The position numbers and the translations under genes were made by a program. This document shows, piece after piece, positions 1-10,419 of a stretch of 64,000 nt of DNA. Location: contig NC_057804.1 in the NCBI RefSeq assembly GCF_018294505.1, positions 247,985,099 to 248,049,098 on the forward strand, written 5' to 3'. Under the pieces are notes generated by a model. It saw only the letters and a program-made list of their open reading frames with translations, was not told the origin of the DNA and did not search any database. This stretch comes from Triticum aestivum. Its lineage: Eukaryota; Streptophyta; Magnoliopsida; Poales; Poaceae. Position 1 is the stretch's first letter; every line of letters starts with the position of its first letter.

Positions 1-960
1 GCGTTGTCTGCTTTGAAGACCTTGTTTTCACTCTAGATACTTTCATCACCGCTTCAGATGGCTGATGCACAAGAAGAGTAGTTGAATATAGGAACGTTGT
101 CAACAAATGGAACATGTAATACAAAAAAAGGATAGCATGATATAATTCACCTATATGGTGATTGGCTAAACAACATGGCATTTCATAATTCACATATATA
201 TTGCCTTGCAACAAGATAGCATTGCATAATTCACATATATAATGTCTTGCAACAAGATGGCATTACATAATTCACATATATAGGTGGCATTCACACGAAG
301 CATGTCCAAAGTATGCAAATGAAATAGCAATGCAGGACACCATATGCATGCTATGAGCAACATAAACCCTGCCAAGTTAGAGCATACACCTCGGGAGGAA
401 ATAGGACTGGTCATATGTCTCTAAATCCTTCTCTGAGGAGCTATCTGTAACCAGCGAGATATGCACTTCGTTAGATAGCATTGTCCGCTCTGAAGACCTT
501 GTTTTCACACCTGATTTTTTTCCATCACTGTGTCAAATGGCTGATGCACACGAAGAGTAGTTGAATGTACTAACATTGTTGACAAATGTAATACGTAATG
601 AAAAAAAAGGATGGCGTGATATAATTCACATATAAGATGACCGGCTAAGAAGGATGGCATTGCAAAATTCACATATATGATGCCTGGCTAAACAAGATGG
701 CGTTGCATAATTCACATATATGATATAGAAACTAAACAGATGGCATTCACACAAAGCATGTGTAAACCAAGCAGATTACATACTTGATGTATAAAGTAAG
801 CAATGCAAGACACCATATGCATGATATTACCAACATGATCATACCAAGTTATAGTGAAGACCTTAGGGGTTAAATAGGAGTAGTTTGTTCCTTCTGAATC
901 CCTCTTAGAACAGTTATCTTCCTCTAGATCATGATCTGAAATGGGTGGAGGGGGGGCTGC
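1..960. repeat. tandem duplication, unit about 477 bp
   Basis: Two head-to-tail copies start near 4 and 481. They share the motif around CTGAAGACCTTGTTTTCA, the segment GGCTGATGCACA-GAAGAGTAGTTGAAT, and the AT-rich stretch with repeated CATTGCATAATTCACATATA words. Their right ends align near 390 and 866. The copies are clearly diverged. Inside each copy a short internal word (ATTCACATATAT) recurs every 40-55 bp. On the minus strand each copy carries one exon-like open segment, so this looks like duplication of an exon plus its intron. Confidence 0.75.
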
Positions 961-1011
961 CGTTGCACCCACCTTGGAGCGACGTTGGCATGACATTTTA
1001 TTGCCACGCAA
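388..1011 (-). pseudogene. linker exons of a B3-like gene, two copies
   Basis: Both 477-bp units contain an acidic, serine-rich open stretch on the minus strand. The right copy (about 864-1011) reads with SDHDLEEDNCSKRDSEG followed by NYSYL. The left copy (about 388-508) reads with TDSSSEKDLETYDQSYF. Each is followed by GT at a plausible splice donor. Acidic Ser-rich linkers ending in a Tyr/Phe motif are typical between the B3 domains of grass REM/B3 genes, and a B3 exon lies on the same strand at 13612-14045. The left copy has a stop upstream of its open stretch. The gene would run left off the window. No B3 fold is visible here, so the family assignment is inference. Confidence 0.35.
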
Positions 1012-1431
1012 GGCTCAACGCTTTCACTCTACATGTTCAGTTTAATTGTGTACAATAACTGACGTGCGTAGAAATAAAACATAGTGATATTATGTAAGGA
1101 GTGCATGCAGCAATCCAGATTGATGGTAGGAAACTGTGGATAGACCCAAAACCAGTGATAGCATGCAAATAATGGCTTCAGTTAAAAAATACAGATAATG
1201 GCTTCTTTACTGTTTGTTTCCCACCCAACATGAAACTCATTGTACAACCAGAGATTAACCTGATAGTAGACAAATACTATTGATTATGGCACCCATATGT
1301 ACCCCACAACCATATAAAAACTCAAGTTTAAGCATTAGTTTGGATCTGACTTAGAATCTAATCGGTGAATAGGACGATAAAGTAGCATGAAATATTAGGA
1401 GATGCATAATGCAAGCAGACATGAAAGAGTG

Positions 1432-1640
1432 CTACCTCTCTTGCGAACCGTGTAGTTCTCAAGGTCTTCTGCTCAGTTGATGATGGTAATGCAGTTGTGT
1501 GGCTACTGACGGCGGGGAAGGAGATCTGAGGTGGTGAAAGACAGTCTGGAGGGCGTATCCCTCCTATGGTGCACCCTTTTGTCGTTGGAGCAGCTAAGCT
1601 GGGGTGGACGACGACACAGCTGGAGTGGGAGAAACCACAC
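1432..1640 (-). pseudogene. diverged duplicate of a first exon
   Basis: This segment is a degraded paralogue of 2411-2630. Shared words include TTGTCGTTGGAGCAG, GTACGACG/GGACGACG and the GGCTG-AG-GGGA motif at the left end of the leader. At the place where the other copy has ATG followed by TCGACAAAGAG, this copy has ACG and the related AAGAGAG, followed by a GT donor near 1432. The loss of the start codon suggests this is the dead copy. Nothing else identifies the product. Confidence 0.35.
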
Positions 1641-1798
1641 AAGGTTTTCCTTCAAAACTATGTGTAAGAGAAGTAATTCTATAAGGGCTCGTTTGAATTG
1701 GAGGTTTCTAACAACGCAGGGATGGGAAATACACAGTAATAAGATATGAATGCATGTGCAAAACAAAGAATTTAAAATCACATGATTTTTGTCAATCC

Positions 1799-2040
1799 GG
1801 GTGTTTGGTTCACAGGAATTGGAAGGTCACGGGAATGCAAAGAAGCACGGTAATATTAAGTAGAAAATGTAAGTTATAATGCTATTATGCTACTATCACT
1901 TAGTTTTGTTCTTCATGAATAGGAATTTGAAAAGGAGGGCCAAGTGGATATTAAAATTCCTACGGTTTTTCTTTGAAAGAGACACTAAAGGAACAAATCC
2001 TACAGTTTTCCTATGCTCCATTCCTTTGAACCAAATGCAT
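1799..2040. mobile_element. candidate MITE, about 240 bp
   Basis: A terminal inverted repeat is visible: TTTGGTTCACAGGAAT at 1804-1819 pairs with ATTCCTTTGAACCAAA at 2020-2035, 15 of 16 positions complementary. The interior is AT-rich and non-coding. The word GTGTTTGGTTC is common at ends of small grass DNA elements. I could not define a target-site duplication, so superfamily and exact ends are open. It lies in a presumed intron of the minus-strand gene. Confidence 0.45.
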
Positions 2041-2410
2041 TAATAGTAGTACGATAGGAAACTTTCCAATTCCTACGTTTTTGCTTCACTTTTCCTTTCA
2101 ACCACTGGCAATTCTAGTAGCAGTCTTGAACAGGCAAAAGCCTACACTCCATTTTTGTGCTACTTGTACTACTTTGGACCCAGGCCACTGCCCTACTAAC
2201 TCAACTCCCAGGGCCTACACATGCACAACTCAAATGCATAGAAATAAATAATGATGGCTTTTGAGAGAGTTCATCACAGATAGCTAAGTTGTCTGGTACC
2301 TAACTGCTTGTTATATAGGAGAAACTAATCGTATTTCATGTTACTACATGTGCTTAGTGGACAATATATATAACATCGTAGAGTAAAAAAAGGGACGCAA
2401 CAAGTGTACA

Positions 2411-2636
2411 ACCTCTTTGTCGAAGCCATGTCGATCTCCGCATCATCGGGTTGGACGCTAAGGATGCTTCGGCTGATGTGGTAGTTGGAGGAGGGGAAGA
2501 AGATCTTCAGTGCCTAGAGATGGAGCCAATGGTACTGCTCCGTTGTGATGGAGGGTTTTGTCGTTGGAGCAGGTCTGCTGAGGTGTACGACGGTGAGGCT
2601 GAAGTAGGACAAGGGAGACAACATTAACCTGAAGTG
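2411..2636 (-). pseudogene. first exon of a minus-strand gene, start at 2429
   Basis: On the minus strand a C-rich leader ends in an ATG at 2429-2427. It opens a six-codon coding stretch (MASTKR) that meets a GT donor at 2412-2411. A very short first coding exon starting MAS-K-R is usual for grass B3/REM genes, which fits the linker exons further left on the same strand. Element A inserted at 2641/2642, just upstream of the leader, so the promoter is now separated by 8.7 kb. Expression from the native promoter is unlikely. The gene identity is inferred from context only. Confidence 0.35.
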
Positions 2637-2641
2637 GTATT

Positions 2642-3556
2642 TGTCGGTGTTCTGGGAACGGGGGTACCCAGACTTTCCTGCCTGCGGCCTGCGGTGTGGC
2701 TCAAGGAGTGGCCCAGTACGGTCCATCTTCATCAGCACATGCTCTAGACCCTCGCGAGGGGCCAAGCCTCGCGGGGCGGACGACAGGAGGCTTCCTCAGG
2801 CACGACCTCGTCAGGCTGGCTCACAAGGAGGTGGAGAGATCAAGGCGGGGTACCTCATGAGGTGCCCGTGACGCAAGCCATGACGACCAAGGCCAGGCGG
2901 GCACCAGGCGGGCGCCGGCCTGCGCAGAGTCCTTGTTTCCCCTTTGGTGCAAAGGGGGCAAGCACAGGCAAGGGTATCAAGCAAAGGCAACCATTTCGGT
3001 GCAACAAGACCAAGACCAGCAGGACGGCAGAGCGGAGGTCATCGTGGAGCCCAAGCTAGCGTCATCGTCAGGGTCTTTGGCAGGCGAGGACCAACTTTAG
3101 TCAGGATAAGTGTACTAGATGTTCCCCTTCAAAATGGCCAATTGTTGGCGCCCTTCGCTCAATATTTGGGAAGAGGCCCGGGGCCTTCGCTTATAAATAG
3201 GACTAGCCACCCACAGGGTAGGGGGATCGGATCCGCATCTGAGACACAGAGAGAGAGGCGACCAAACTCCCCCTAGCAGTTCATCGCACCAACCAAGAAC
3301 AGACCCTCGCGAGGCTGTTCTCCCCTTGTACTGTTCCTCATCAGCCCTAGAGGCAATCCACCACACCACAAACTAGAGTAGGGTATTACACCACAATGGT
3401 GGCCTGAACCAGTATAAATCTCGTGTCCCTTGTGTTGTTCTTCGTGTAGTTTTAGATCCTGGCGAGGTGGTGAGAAATGGGTAGGCTGGAGGTGTGATCT
3501 CCGCGTGCACCCCAGTGTTCGAACCTCAAGGGTCTGCCGGAACCCGAAATCCGACA
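2642..3556 (+). repeat. element A 5' LTR (915 bp)
   Basis: Boundaries are set by TGTCGG...CCGACA, the TSD on the left and the primer-binding site directly to the right. It contains the palindrome CCCTCGCGAGGG near 2750. Compared with the 3' LTR it has scattered substitutions, densest in the first 130 bp, and an extra 10 bp near 2895. The insertion is therefore not recent. Confidence 0.95.
3191..3200 (+). promoter_or_regulatory. TATA box of element A 5' LTR
   Basis: TTATAAATAG lies in the U3/R part of the LTR, in the context GGCCTTCGC-TTATAAATAG-GACTAGCCACCC. The same box with its context is present in the 3' LTR (10971) and in both element B LTRs (26861, 35247). Its conservation supports it as the Pol II promoter core. 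Confidence 0.75.
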
Positions 3557-3576
3557 TTTGGCGCGCCAGGTAGGGG
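3557..3576 (+). other. primer-binding site of element A
   Basis: TTGGCGCGCCAGGTAGGGG begins one base after the LTR end. Its TGG start is complementary to a tRNA CCA tail. The same 19-mer with GCGC or GCAC recurs after the 5' LTRs of elements B, C and D, so all four use the same primer class. I do not name the tRNA. Confidence 0.85.
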
Positions 3577-3633
3577 TGCGCCGGAGCTTTCCCTTCCCCA
3601 ACCCGCACTCTGTCAACACCGTGGTTTGCCCTC

Positions 3634-5292
3634 ATGATGGGCAGCGCACCGCCTGCTCCGGTCGTCGGCGCCAGCATGGGGGCCGGGGGGCTCCGAGCCT
3701 TGGCCCCCGCCTTGCGGCAGGTGCAATGGCCAAACAAGTTCAAGCCAAAGATGCCACCGCGCTACAACGGCGCGGCCGATCCATTGGCTTTCCTGCTGGC
3801 CTACGAGGAGGCCATCCTCGAGGCCGGGGGCGATGACAGGGTCATGGCCAACTGGTTTCCCATGGCCCTCACTAATGTCCCGCGCATGTGGCTGCTCCAC
3901 CTGCCAACGACTTCCGTGGCCTCCTAGGGGGAGCTGCGCGGCCTCTTCCTTGCCCAGTACGATGCACCAGCGCACCCAGTCATCGCAGCTCTCCTAGGCG
4001 GCTCACAGGCACCACCTTCAGGCCACCACATCAAGTCATTCGTCCGCCAGATCGGCGCCACTTCCGTGCCGCGCGGGGCGCCTCCGGGTTGGGCGGCACC
4101 TAAAGCCGATCTGGCCTTCAGCTCAGATGATCACCCCTCCAACTCGTCCTGCTCGGGCGCGCTCCCAATGCTATGCACCCCCACCATCTGCAACGTGGCG
4201 GTCACCAAGACCCTCATCGACGGTGGCGCTGGCCTCAGCGTGCTCTCAGTGGAGGCCTTCAGCCTTCTCCACGTACCGCTGGAGCGGCTGCAGCCCAGCA
4301 GGCCCTTCTTGGGCGTCGGAGGTGGCTCCACCGGCTCCCTGGGGCAGATCCGCCTTCCGGTGACCTTCGGCACCTACGACAACTTCCGCACGGAGCTAAT
4401 CGACTTCGACATCGCCCCCATCGGCCTCCCATACAACGCCATCCTTGGCTACCCGGCACTAGCCCGGTTCATGGCCGCAACTCACCCAGCATACAACCTC
4501 ATGAAGATGCCCGGGAGTAGCGGCGTCCTCACCGTGTCTGGAGACACCGGGGATGCGTTGCAAGCGCTCAAGCTCGCTTTCAAGGCCGCGGCGGTGGCGC
4601 AGCCCGCCGACTCAGACGCCTCTGAACCCAAGGGGGCTGCACCGGCCAAGAAGAAGCAGCTATTCACTCAGGACAAGGCGGAAACCAAGCAGGTACTGGT
4701 CGACGAGGACGGATCTACCAGTGCCACCTTCACCATAGGCGCCAACCTCGAGCCCGAACAGGAGGAAGCTTTGGTAAAATTCCTGGGCGTGAATAAGAAG
4801 GTATTCGCGTGGGAACCTGATCAGCTAGCAGGGGTCCCAAGGGGCGTAATCGAGCATCACCTCAATGTGTGCCCCAACGTGCGCCCAGTGAAGCAGAAGG
4901 TGAGGCGGCAGTCCACTGAGAAGCAAGCTTTCATCATCCAAGAGACCCGCAAGTTGGAGGCGGCGGGGGTCATTCGCGAGGTCCGCTACCCAGACTGGCT
5001 GGCTAACCCTGTTGTCGTGCCGAAGAAGGGGGGAAAGGAACGCATGTGTGTCGACTTCACCAACCTCAACAAGGCCTGCCCGCAGGATCCGTTCCCGCTC
5101 CCTCGCATCGACCAGATCATCGACTCCACCGCTGAGTGTGACTTGTTGTGTTTCCTGGATGCCTTCTCCGGCTACCACCAGATCAAGATGGCAGTAGAAG
5201 ATGTGGAAAAGACGGCCTTCCTGACCCCGTGCGGAGTGTACTGCTATACGTGCATGGGTTGCGCAATGCCGGTGCGACCTTTCAGCGGCTGA
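3634..5292 (+). pseudogene. element A gag remnant, protease and RT N-terminus
   Basis: One reading frame runs from the ATG at 3634 to 5292 with a single TAG at 3925-3927. The capsid-like segment PPRYNGAADPLAF...WFPMAL is followed almost at once by protease, so the rest of capsid and the zinc knuckle present in element B are deleted in frame. Protease active site DGGAG is at 4219 (Asp) with the flap-side GLPYNAILGYPAL downstream. RT begins near 4780 and shows the fingers/palm motifs CVDFTNLNKACP and LDAFSGYHQ. The frame is lost near 5255-5265, where about 11 bp coding for part of the RMPFG motif are missing. Product would be the capsid and polyprotein of a cytoplasmic virus-like particle; it is dead as it stands. 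Confidence 0.9.
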
Positions 5293-5740
5293 TGCACATC
5301 GCCTTGGGTCGGCAGCTCGGGAGGAATGCTGAGGCTTATGTTGATGACATTGTGGTGAAGTCTCGGGAGGCAAAAACCCTGATACAGGACTTGGAGGAAA
5401 CCTTCGCGAGCCTTAACGAAGTGGACCTGCGGCTCAACCCGGAGAAGTGTGTGTTTGGAGTCCCCTCGGGCAAGCTCCTGGGTTTCCTAGTATCCCACCG
5501 GGGCATCGAGGCCAACCCAGAAAAGGTAAAAGCAGTCAAGGACATGAGCCCGCCGAAGACCCTCAGAGAGATGCAGAAGCTCACCGGGCGCGTGACCGCA
5601 CTAGGGCGTTTCATCTCCAAGCTGGGGGAACGAGCGCTGCCCTTCTTCAAGCTGATGAAGAAGAAGGGCCCCTTTGAATGGACTGAAGAGGCCGACAAGG
5701 CGTTTCAGGATCTCAAGAGGTACCTGACCAGCCCCCGGTG
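5262..5740 (+). pseudogene. element A RT palm and thumb
   Basis: After the frameshift, RT continues in another frame with GLRNAGATFQR. The catalytic box YVDD is at 5337-5348 and LNPEKCVFGV follows. The connection to RNase H ends in YLTSP. A second frameshift sits in the C run near 5735-5740, where one C appears to be missing, and the next domain resumes in the frame of 5738. The catalytic residues themselves are intact. The two small deletions explain why this part reads as a separate ORF. Confidence 0.9.
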
Positions 5741-8230
5741 ATGGTGGCTCCGCGCCCTCAGGAGCCCCTGGTGATCTACCTTGCAGCCACCCCCTACTCT
5801 ACCAGCGCAGCCCTGGTGGCTGTTAGGGAGGAGCGTAGGACCAAGGCCGCAGCAACCGTCCGGGTTAAAGCAAAGCAGGGCCGAGAGGGCCTCACAGAGA
5901 CCGCGGCTGCAGCCGAGAAGGACCAGCCACAGAAGGGAAGCACACCCGAAACAGAGGAGGCCCCTCCTCCAGGCGACCAGTCGCCGGGGGCTCCATTGTC
6001 TCAGGAGGCGGCCCGGCCTCCGAAGGACACTAGCGGCACCAACACTCCCAACCTAGTCGAGCACCCTGTGTACTTCGTCAGCACAGTATTGCGGGACGCA
6101 AGGGCACGGTACCCCATGCCCCAGAAACTCCTCCTCGCACTATTGGTGGCCTCGCGCAAGCTGCGACACTATTTCCAAGGCCATCCCATCAAGGTTGTCT
6201 CAGCATACCCCTTGGAAAGGGTGCTCAGGAGCCCCAACTCAGCTGGAAGAGTCGCTGAGTGGAACATCGAGCTGCAGGCGTTTCAGATAGAATTCAGCAC
6301 AACCAGAGTCATCAAGGGGGCCGCGCTTGCGGACTTCATGGCGGAATGGGCAGAGGCGCCAGGCCTCGAGGCTGGCGAGGATCGATCGCTCTCCCCAGGG
6401 AGCGAGGCACCGGACGGATGGGTCATGTACTTCGACGGGGCGTTCTCCCGACACGGCGCGGGGGCTGGTGCGGTACTCGTATCCCCCACTCAAGACAAGC
6501 TCTACTACGCCGTGCAACTCTGTTTTCAGCATGGGGAAAAGGTCTCCAACAACATAGCATAATACGAAGGCCTGATAGCAGGCCTGAAGGCCGCAGTCAC
6601 CCTGGGGGTGAAGCGCCTCACCATCAAGGGTGATTCGCAGCTCCTCGTCAACTTCTCCAACAAAGTATACGAACCAAAGGACGAGCACATGGAAGCCTAC
6701 CTCGCGGAGGTCCGCAGGATGGAGAAGCAGTTTTGGGGGCTGGAGTTGCAGCATGTGCCTCGCGGCACCAATCAAGAGGCTGATGACATCGCAAAAAGGG
6801 CATCCAGGCGGCTACCTCAGGAGCCCGGCGTCTTCGAGGAGCGGCTCTTCAAGCCCTCGGCGACGCCATCACTGTCAAGCACGGCGCAGCCTCGGGGGGA
6901 GCTCCCCCAGCCGCCTGCCTCGGGAGCCCCGGTCTGCGGCCCGACATCAGGAGCGCGCCTGCTCCTGGTGCTGGAACCTCAGGAGGGATGCTGGATCACG
7001 AAGCTCAGGAGTTACCTGATGCGAGGCACGTTGCCGGAAAAGGAGGAGGAAGCGGAGCGTGTGGCACGGCAGGCCACAACATACTGCCTTAAGGATGGGG
7101 AGCTCTACCGAAGACGGCCGAATGATGTGTCCCTACGTTGCATTTCCAGGGAGCAAGGGAACGAGCTACTGGCAGACATACATGGTGGCGACTGTGGGCA
7201 TCACTCGTCGTCACAAACTATCGTTGGCAAGGCATTCCGTAGCGGTTTCTATTGGCCCACGACACTCAATGACGCTGTGGAACTGGTGAAAGCTTGTGAG
7301 GCCTGTCAGTTCCATGCCAAGCAGATCCATCAGCCGGTGGGAGGTCTGCAGACTATACCCCTCTCATGGCCCTTCACAGTCTGGGGACTGGATATCCTAG
7401 GCATGTTCCCTCGGGCACCAGGGGGCTACCTCTACCTCTACGTCGCCGTGGACAAATTCACCAAGTGGGCTGAGGTGGAAGCTGTCCGCACCATCCCTGC
7501 AGGCTCCGCGGTCAAGTTCATCAAGGGCCTCGTGAGCCGATTCAGGGTGCCAAACCGTATCATCACTGACAACGGTTCGCGGTTCACCAGTAACCTCTTC
7601 AAAACATATTGTGCTAACCTTGGAACGCAGATATGCTACGCTTCGATGGCGCACCCGTGAAGCAACGGTCAGGCCGAGCGAGCCAACGCAGAGGTCCTGA
7701 GGGGCCTCAAGACCAGGACCTTCTAGAAGAAGCTGGAGGCCTGCGGCAGGGGCTGGTACGACGAGCTCCAGTATGTGTTGTGGTCAATCCGCACGACCGC
7801 AACCAAGCCGACTAGCAAGACCCTGTTCTTTCTGGTTTATGGAGCTGAAGCCATTCTCCCTCACGAGGTCAGACGTCGTTCCGCGTGGGTCCTGGCGTTC
7901 GATGAAGCGCGGTAGGATGCCATGCGGGGGACGGATCTCTTGCTGGGGGAGGAGCATCGCCGAGAAGCCGCGCTGCGGGCAGCAAGGTACCAACAAGCAC
8001 TGCGGCGACACCACTGTCGCAACATCCGCCCCAGGACCCTCGAGGTAGGGGACCTCGTGCTCAGACGGGTTCTCTCCAGGGAGGGGCTGCATAAGCTCTC
8101 TCCCTTGCGGGAGGGCCCGTTTAAGGTTGTTCATGTTTCCAGGCCCGGCTCCGCACGCTTGGAGACCCAGGAGGGGGTGCCCATCCAGAACGCGTGGAAC
8201 ATCCAACACCTCCGAAGGTTTTACCCCTGA
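5738..8230 (+). pseudogene. element A RNase H, archaeal-type RNase H and integrase
   Basis: One frame runs through to TGA at 8228-8230 with four in-frame stops: TAA 6560, TGA 7658, TAG 7724 and TAG 7913. Order: first RNase H ([27 protein letters not shown]); a Pro/Glu-rich insert; second RNase H of archaeal type (YFDGAFS, GDSQLLV, ADDIAKRAS); integrase zinc finger (H-H...CEACQFH); integrase core with Asp codons at 7390 and 7568 and Glu at 7676, giving D-x35-E; and a C-terminal GPFKVV (GPY/F-like) module. The stop at 6560 falls where the archaeal RNase H catalytic Glu is expected. The stop at 7658 lies where the related element D has Arg, fitting CGA to TGA decay. Confidence 0.92.
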
Positions 8231-8550
8231 AAAAGGCCCGACGCCTGTGAAGAAGGCGAATGCCTGTGAAGAAGCTGTGTTTTGGGAAAAGGCCCGGTGC
8301 CTGTGAAGAACGCGAATGCCTGTGAAGAAGCTGTGTTTTGGGAAAAGTCCCGGTGCCTGTGAAGAAGGCGAATGCCTGTGAAGAAGCTGTGTTTTGGGGA
8401 AAGGCCCGGTGCCTGTGAAGAAGGCGAATGCCTGTGAAGAAGCTGTGTTTTGGGAAAAGGCCCGGTGCCTGTGAAGAAGGCGAATGCCTGTGAAGTGGCT
8501 GAGTTTTGGAAAAGTCCCGGTGCCTGTGAAGATGGCAAACGCCTGTGAAG
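8231..8550 (+). repeat. minisatellite, 56-bp unit, about 5.7 copies
   Basis: The array starts directly after the pol stop codon. The unit contains GGCCCGGTGCCTGTGAAGAA and GCCTGTGAAGAAGCTGTG and ends TTTTGGG. Copies start near 8231, 8287, 8343, 8399, 8455 and 8511. Each unit has two GCCTGTGAAG half-motifs. Most copies differ by one to three bases; the last is more diverged. It creates long spurious minus-strand ORFs. Confidence 0.93.
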
Positions 8551-9335
8551 CTCGCCGCCCGTGACACTCTCACGTAATAATGAGTGGGGCTGTACACACT
8601 CCGGAGTCTCCGGAGTGCCGCCCTCGGGCCTCGGGGGCTCCCGCCCGCGCCCAGTGGCAGCACTTAGCTGCGCGCTGGTGAGAAGACGTCGAAGACTAGA
8701 CTAGGTGCCGGACGCGGCTTCTTTCATTTGCTTTCCGCAGTTGGCTTGTTTGTTCCTATTTGAAGTTTTTTTGAAGCTGTTACCGTTTCAAACTCGCGAC
8801 CCCTCGTCCGTTTCACTTGCTGGTTTTCGTTTTCTCTCACGCGAAGTCTCGCGAGGGGGGAACACGGGCACCCTCGCGAGAGTTTTCTGCCCCGGTGGTT
8901 TGAAACTTGCTTATCCGAGTCTGCTGCGGGAGCACCCCTCCCATTCCGTGCCCCACGGGCATCGCGACGCAGTCACGGGACTTGGGTTAGTTGTCCTCGC
9001 TACCAAGGTTGGAGATTATCCCCGCTGACTAAAACCCTGCAGGACACAAGGCGCACGACAAGGCCCTAGCCTCAAGAGGCGAGGATCGCAACAAGCTTCC
9101 CCCCGAGATAAGTGATTTCCACGCATAAGCACACGGAACAAAATATAGCGCAGAAACGGTAGAAACAGCATACCAATTAAACAACGACAGTTCAACACAC
9201 ACCCGTAGGGGACCAGACTACATTCTTTTTGCGCAGGGAATAAAGGAAAGCAAAAGGGGGCACGACCTGCCCGGCGCCAACTCTCAGCGAAGGCTCAAAC
9301 TGCCTCCGGAGCTCAGCTGGATTCCCCCTCCCGCT
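8551..9335. other. element A 3' non-coding region
   Basis: No coding potential is supported on either strand. It carries two more copies of the TCTCGCGAG motif near 8849 and 8872. It separates pol from the antisense ORF. Confidence 0.6.
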
Positions 9336-10097
9336 TCACCGAGGCGTGGTGTCAGACCGACCCGCTGCCCTCTCCCAGGCGAGCGCGGCGACGAGGGGGC
9401 TGGTCGCGACCGCCACTGGAGGAGTTGCCATCCGAAGGGGAGTCACCAGAGCTTGGCGGGCCTCGGGCCCCGCTGCCCACGCGCCCTCCGCCACCTTCAC
9501 CCCGGCCAACACCAGGGCTGGCGCGCGGCCGCGGTCATCGTCTTCGGGGCAGCATCCAGCGCGGCGGCCGTCTTCCCTGAACACCCTCAGGTAGAGGGTG
9601 GCGTCGCCATCGAACTTGAAGTGCAGAGTACATCGTCGGCACAGGCCGCGCGCGGGGGCAAATGTTTGCCAGCCGCGTGTTAAGGCCGCCTTCCCGGCGG
9701 TGGATACCTCCTAGGTAGCCCAAGAAGCCCTGCTGCAGCAACCATCTGCCTGAAGCCAAAGGCCGCCTGGGGCACCAGCCGGAAGCTCACCTATGAAGAA
9801 GCGGGGGAGCTGGACCCAGGTGGTGGTCGGGTCCGCCGACCACACGACGAACTCCGATAGCACCTCCGCCGAGCGGAAGCGCAGCCTTGGGGGACGCGCA
9901 GCCCCAGCGTACCTATTGATGGCAGCCGGACACCCACCGCTGCGCAGAGGGCTGTTTCCACGGCCATGGGAGGCCGCTGTAGGGGCCGTATGGTGCTTGC
10001 GAGGGCGGCCCCGGCCACGCTTGGCCGGAGGAGAGCCGTGCCCTTCCTGGCGAGCCTTCCCTTTCTCCACGGCCGAGAACCTCTTCGGCGGGGCCAT
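9336..10097 (-). pseudogene. element A antisense ORF: AT-hook plus B3-like domain
   Basis: On the strand opposite to gag-pol, 254 codons are open from ATG 10097-10095 to the stop at 9336, broken only by TAG at 9711-9713. The N-terminal part has a basic AT-hook-like motif (RGRGRPRK). The middle has LPRFFIGELP. After the stop come GWQTFAPARGL, CTLHFKF and LYLRVF, the order of a B3 fold (W-x-x-F helix, then G-x-x-L-x-F and the last strand). The C-terminus is Ala/Arg-rich. Tat-lineage elements are known to carry extra antisense ORFs; the B3-like reading is mine. A plausible role is DNA binding in the nucleus. The start is chosen because a TATA-like box lies 74 bp upstream. Confidence 0.65.
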
Positions 10098-10170
10098 GGG
10101 GATGGAGAGCGGCCGAGAAGAAGACGGAGAGTAGCAAGGAGGGATGAACCGGAGGGGCTCGCGCCATTCC

Positions 10171-10180
10171 GTACATATAG
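10171..10180 (-). promoter_or_regulatory. TATA-like box for element A antisense ORF
   Basis: Read on the minus strand the sequence is CTATATGTAC, 74 bp upstream of the ATG at 10097. Element D has a TATA-like box at the matching place (78 bp upstream of its ATG). The shared spacing supports a dedicated antisense promoter rather than readthrough from the 3' LTR. Confidence 0.5.
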
Positions 10181-10404
10181 CCGAGGGAGGCCAACCGACG
10201 GCCTCCACGATCACAGGTAATCATGACCCGTTTTTGCATGCAGGGACTTGTCAATTCGTGCAGTTACCGAGGCATCATGGGGGAGCCAGGACGCCCACGT
10301 CTAATCAACCGCCATGCGGCAGCCAAGGCCGCAGGCTATTGGGGCCCACGATGCTTTGCACTTGCCTCTTCGCTTCTATGCTAAGCCAAGTCCAAGCGCG
10401 CCTT

Positions 10405-10419
10405 GGGCCCGGGGGCTAT
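10405..10419 (+). other. polypurine region before element A 3' LTR
   Basis: GGGCCCGGGGGCTAT ends where the 3' LTR starts. The corresponding position in element B reads GGGCCTGGGGGCTAC. A G-rich run at this place is the expected plus-strand primer, although it is not a pure purine tract. Confidence 0.55.

Noticed and set aside
2514..3369. ORFs within LTRs of A and B
   Set aside because: Present in LTRs on both strands, without start context or domains; they recur only because the LTR recurs.
8231..8550. Possible CRISPR-like array
   Set aside because: Direct adjacent repeats without unique spacers in a plant retrotransposon; a minisatellite.
8121..8663. 180-codon and 105-codon minus-strand ORFs with repeated HRHSPSSQAPG
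   Set aside because: Produced by the 56-bp minisatellite, whose length keeps several frames open; no independent support.
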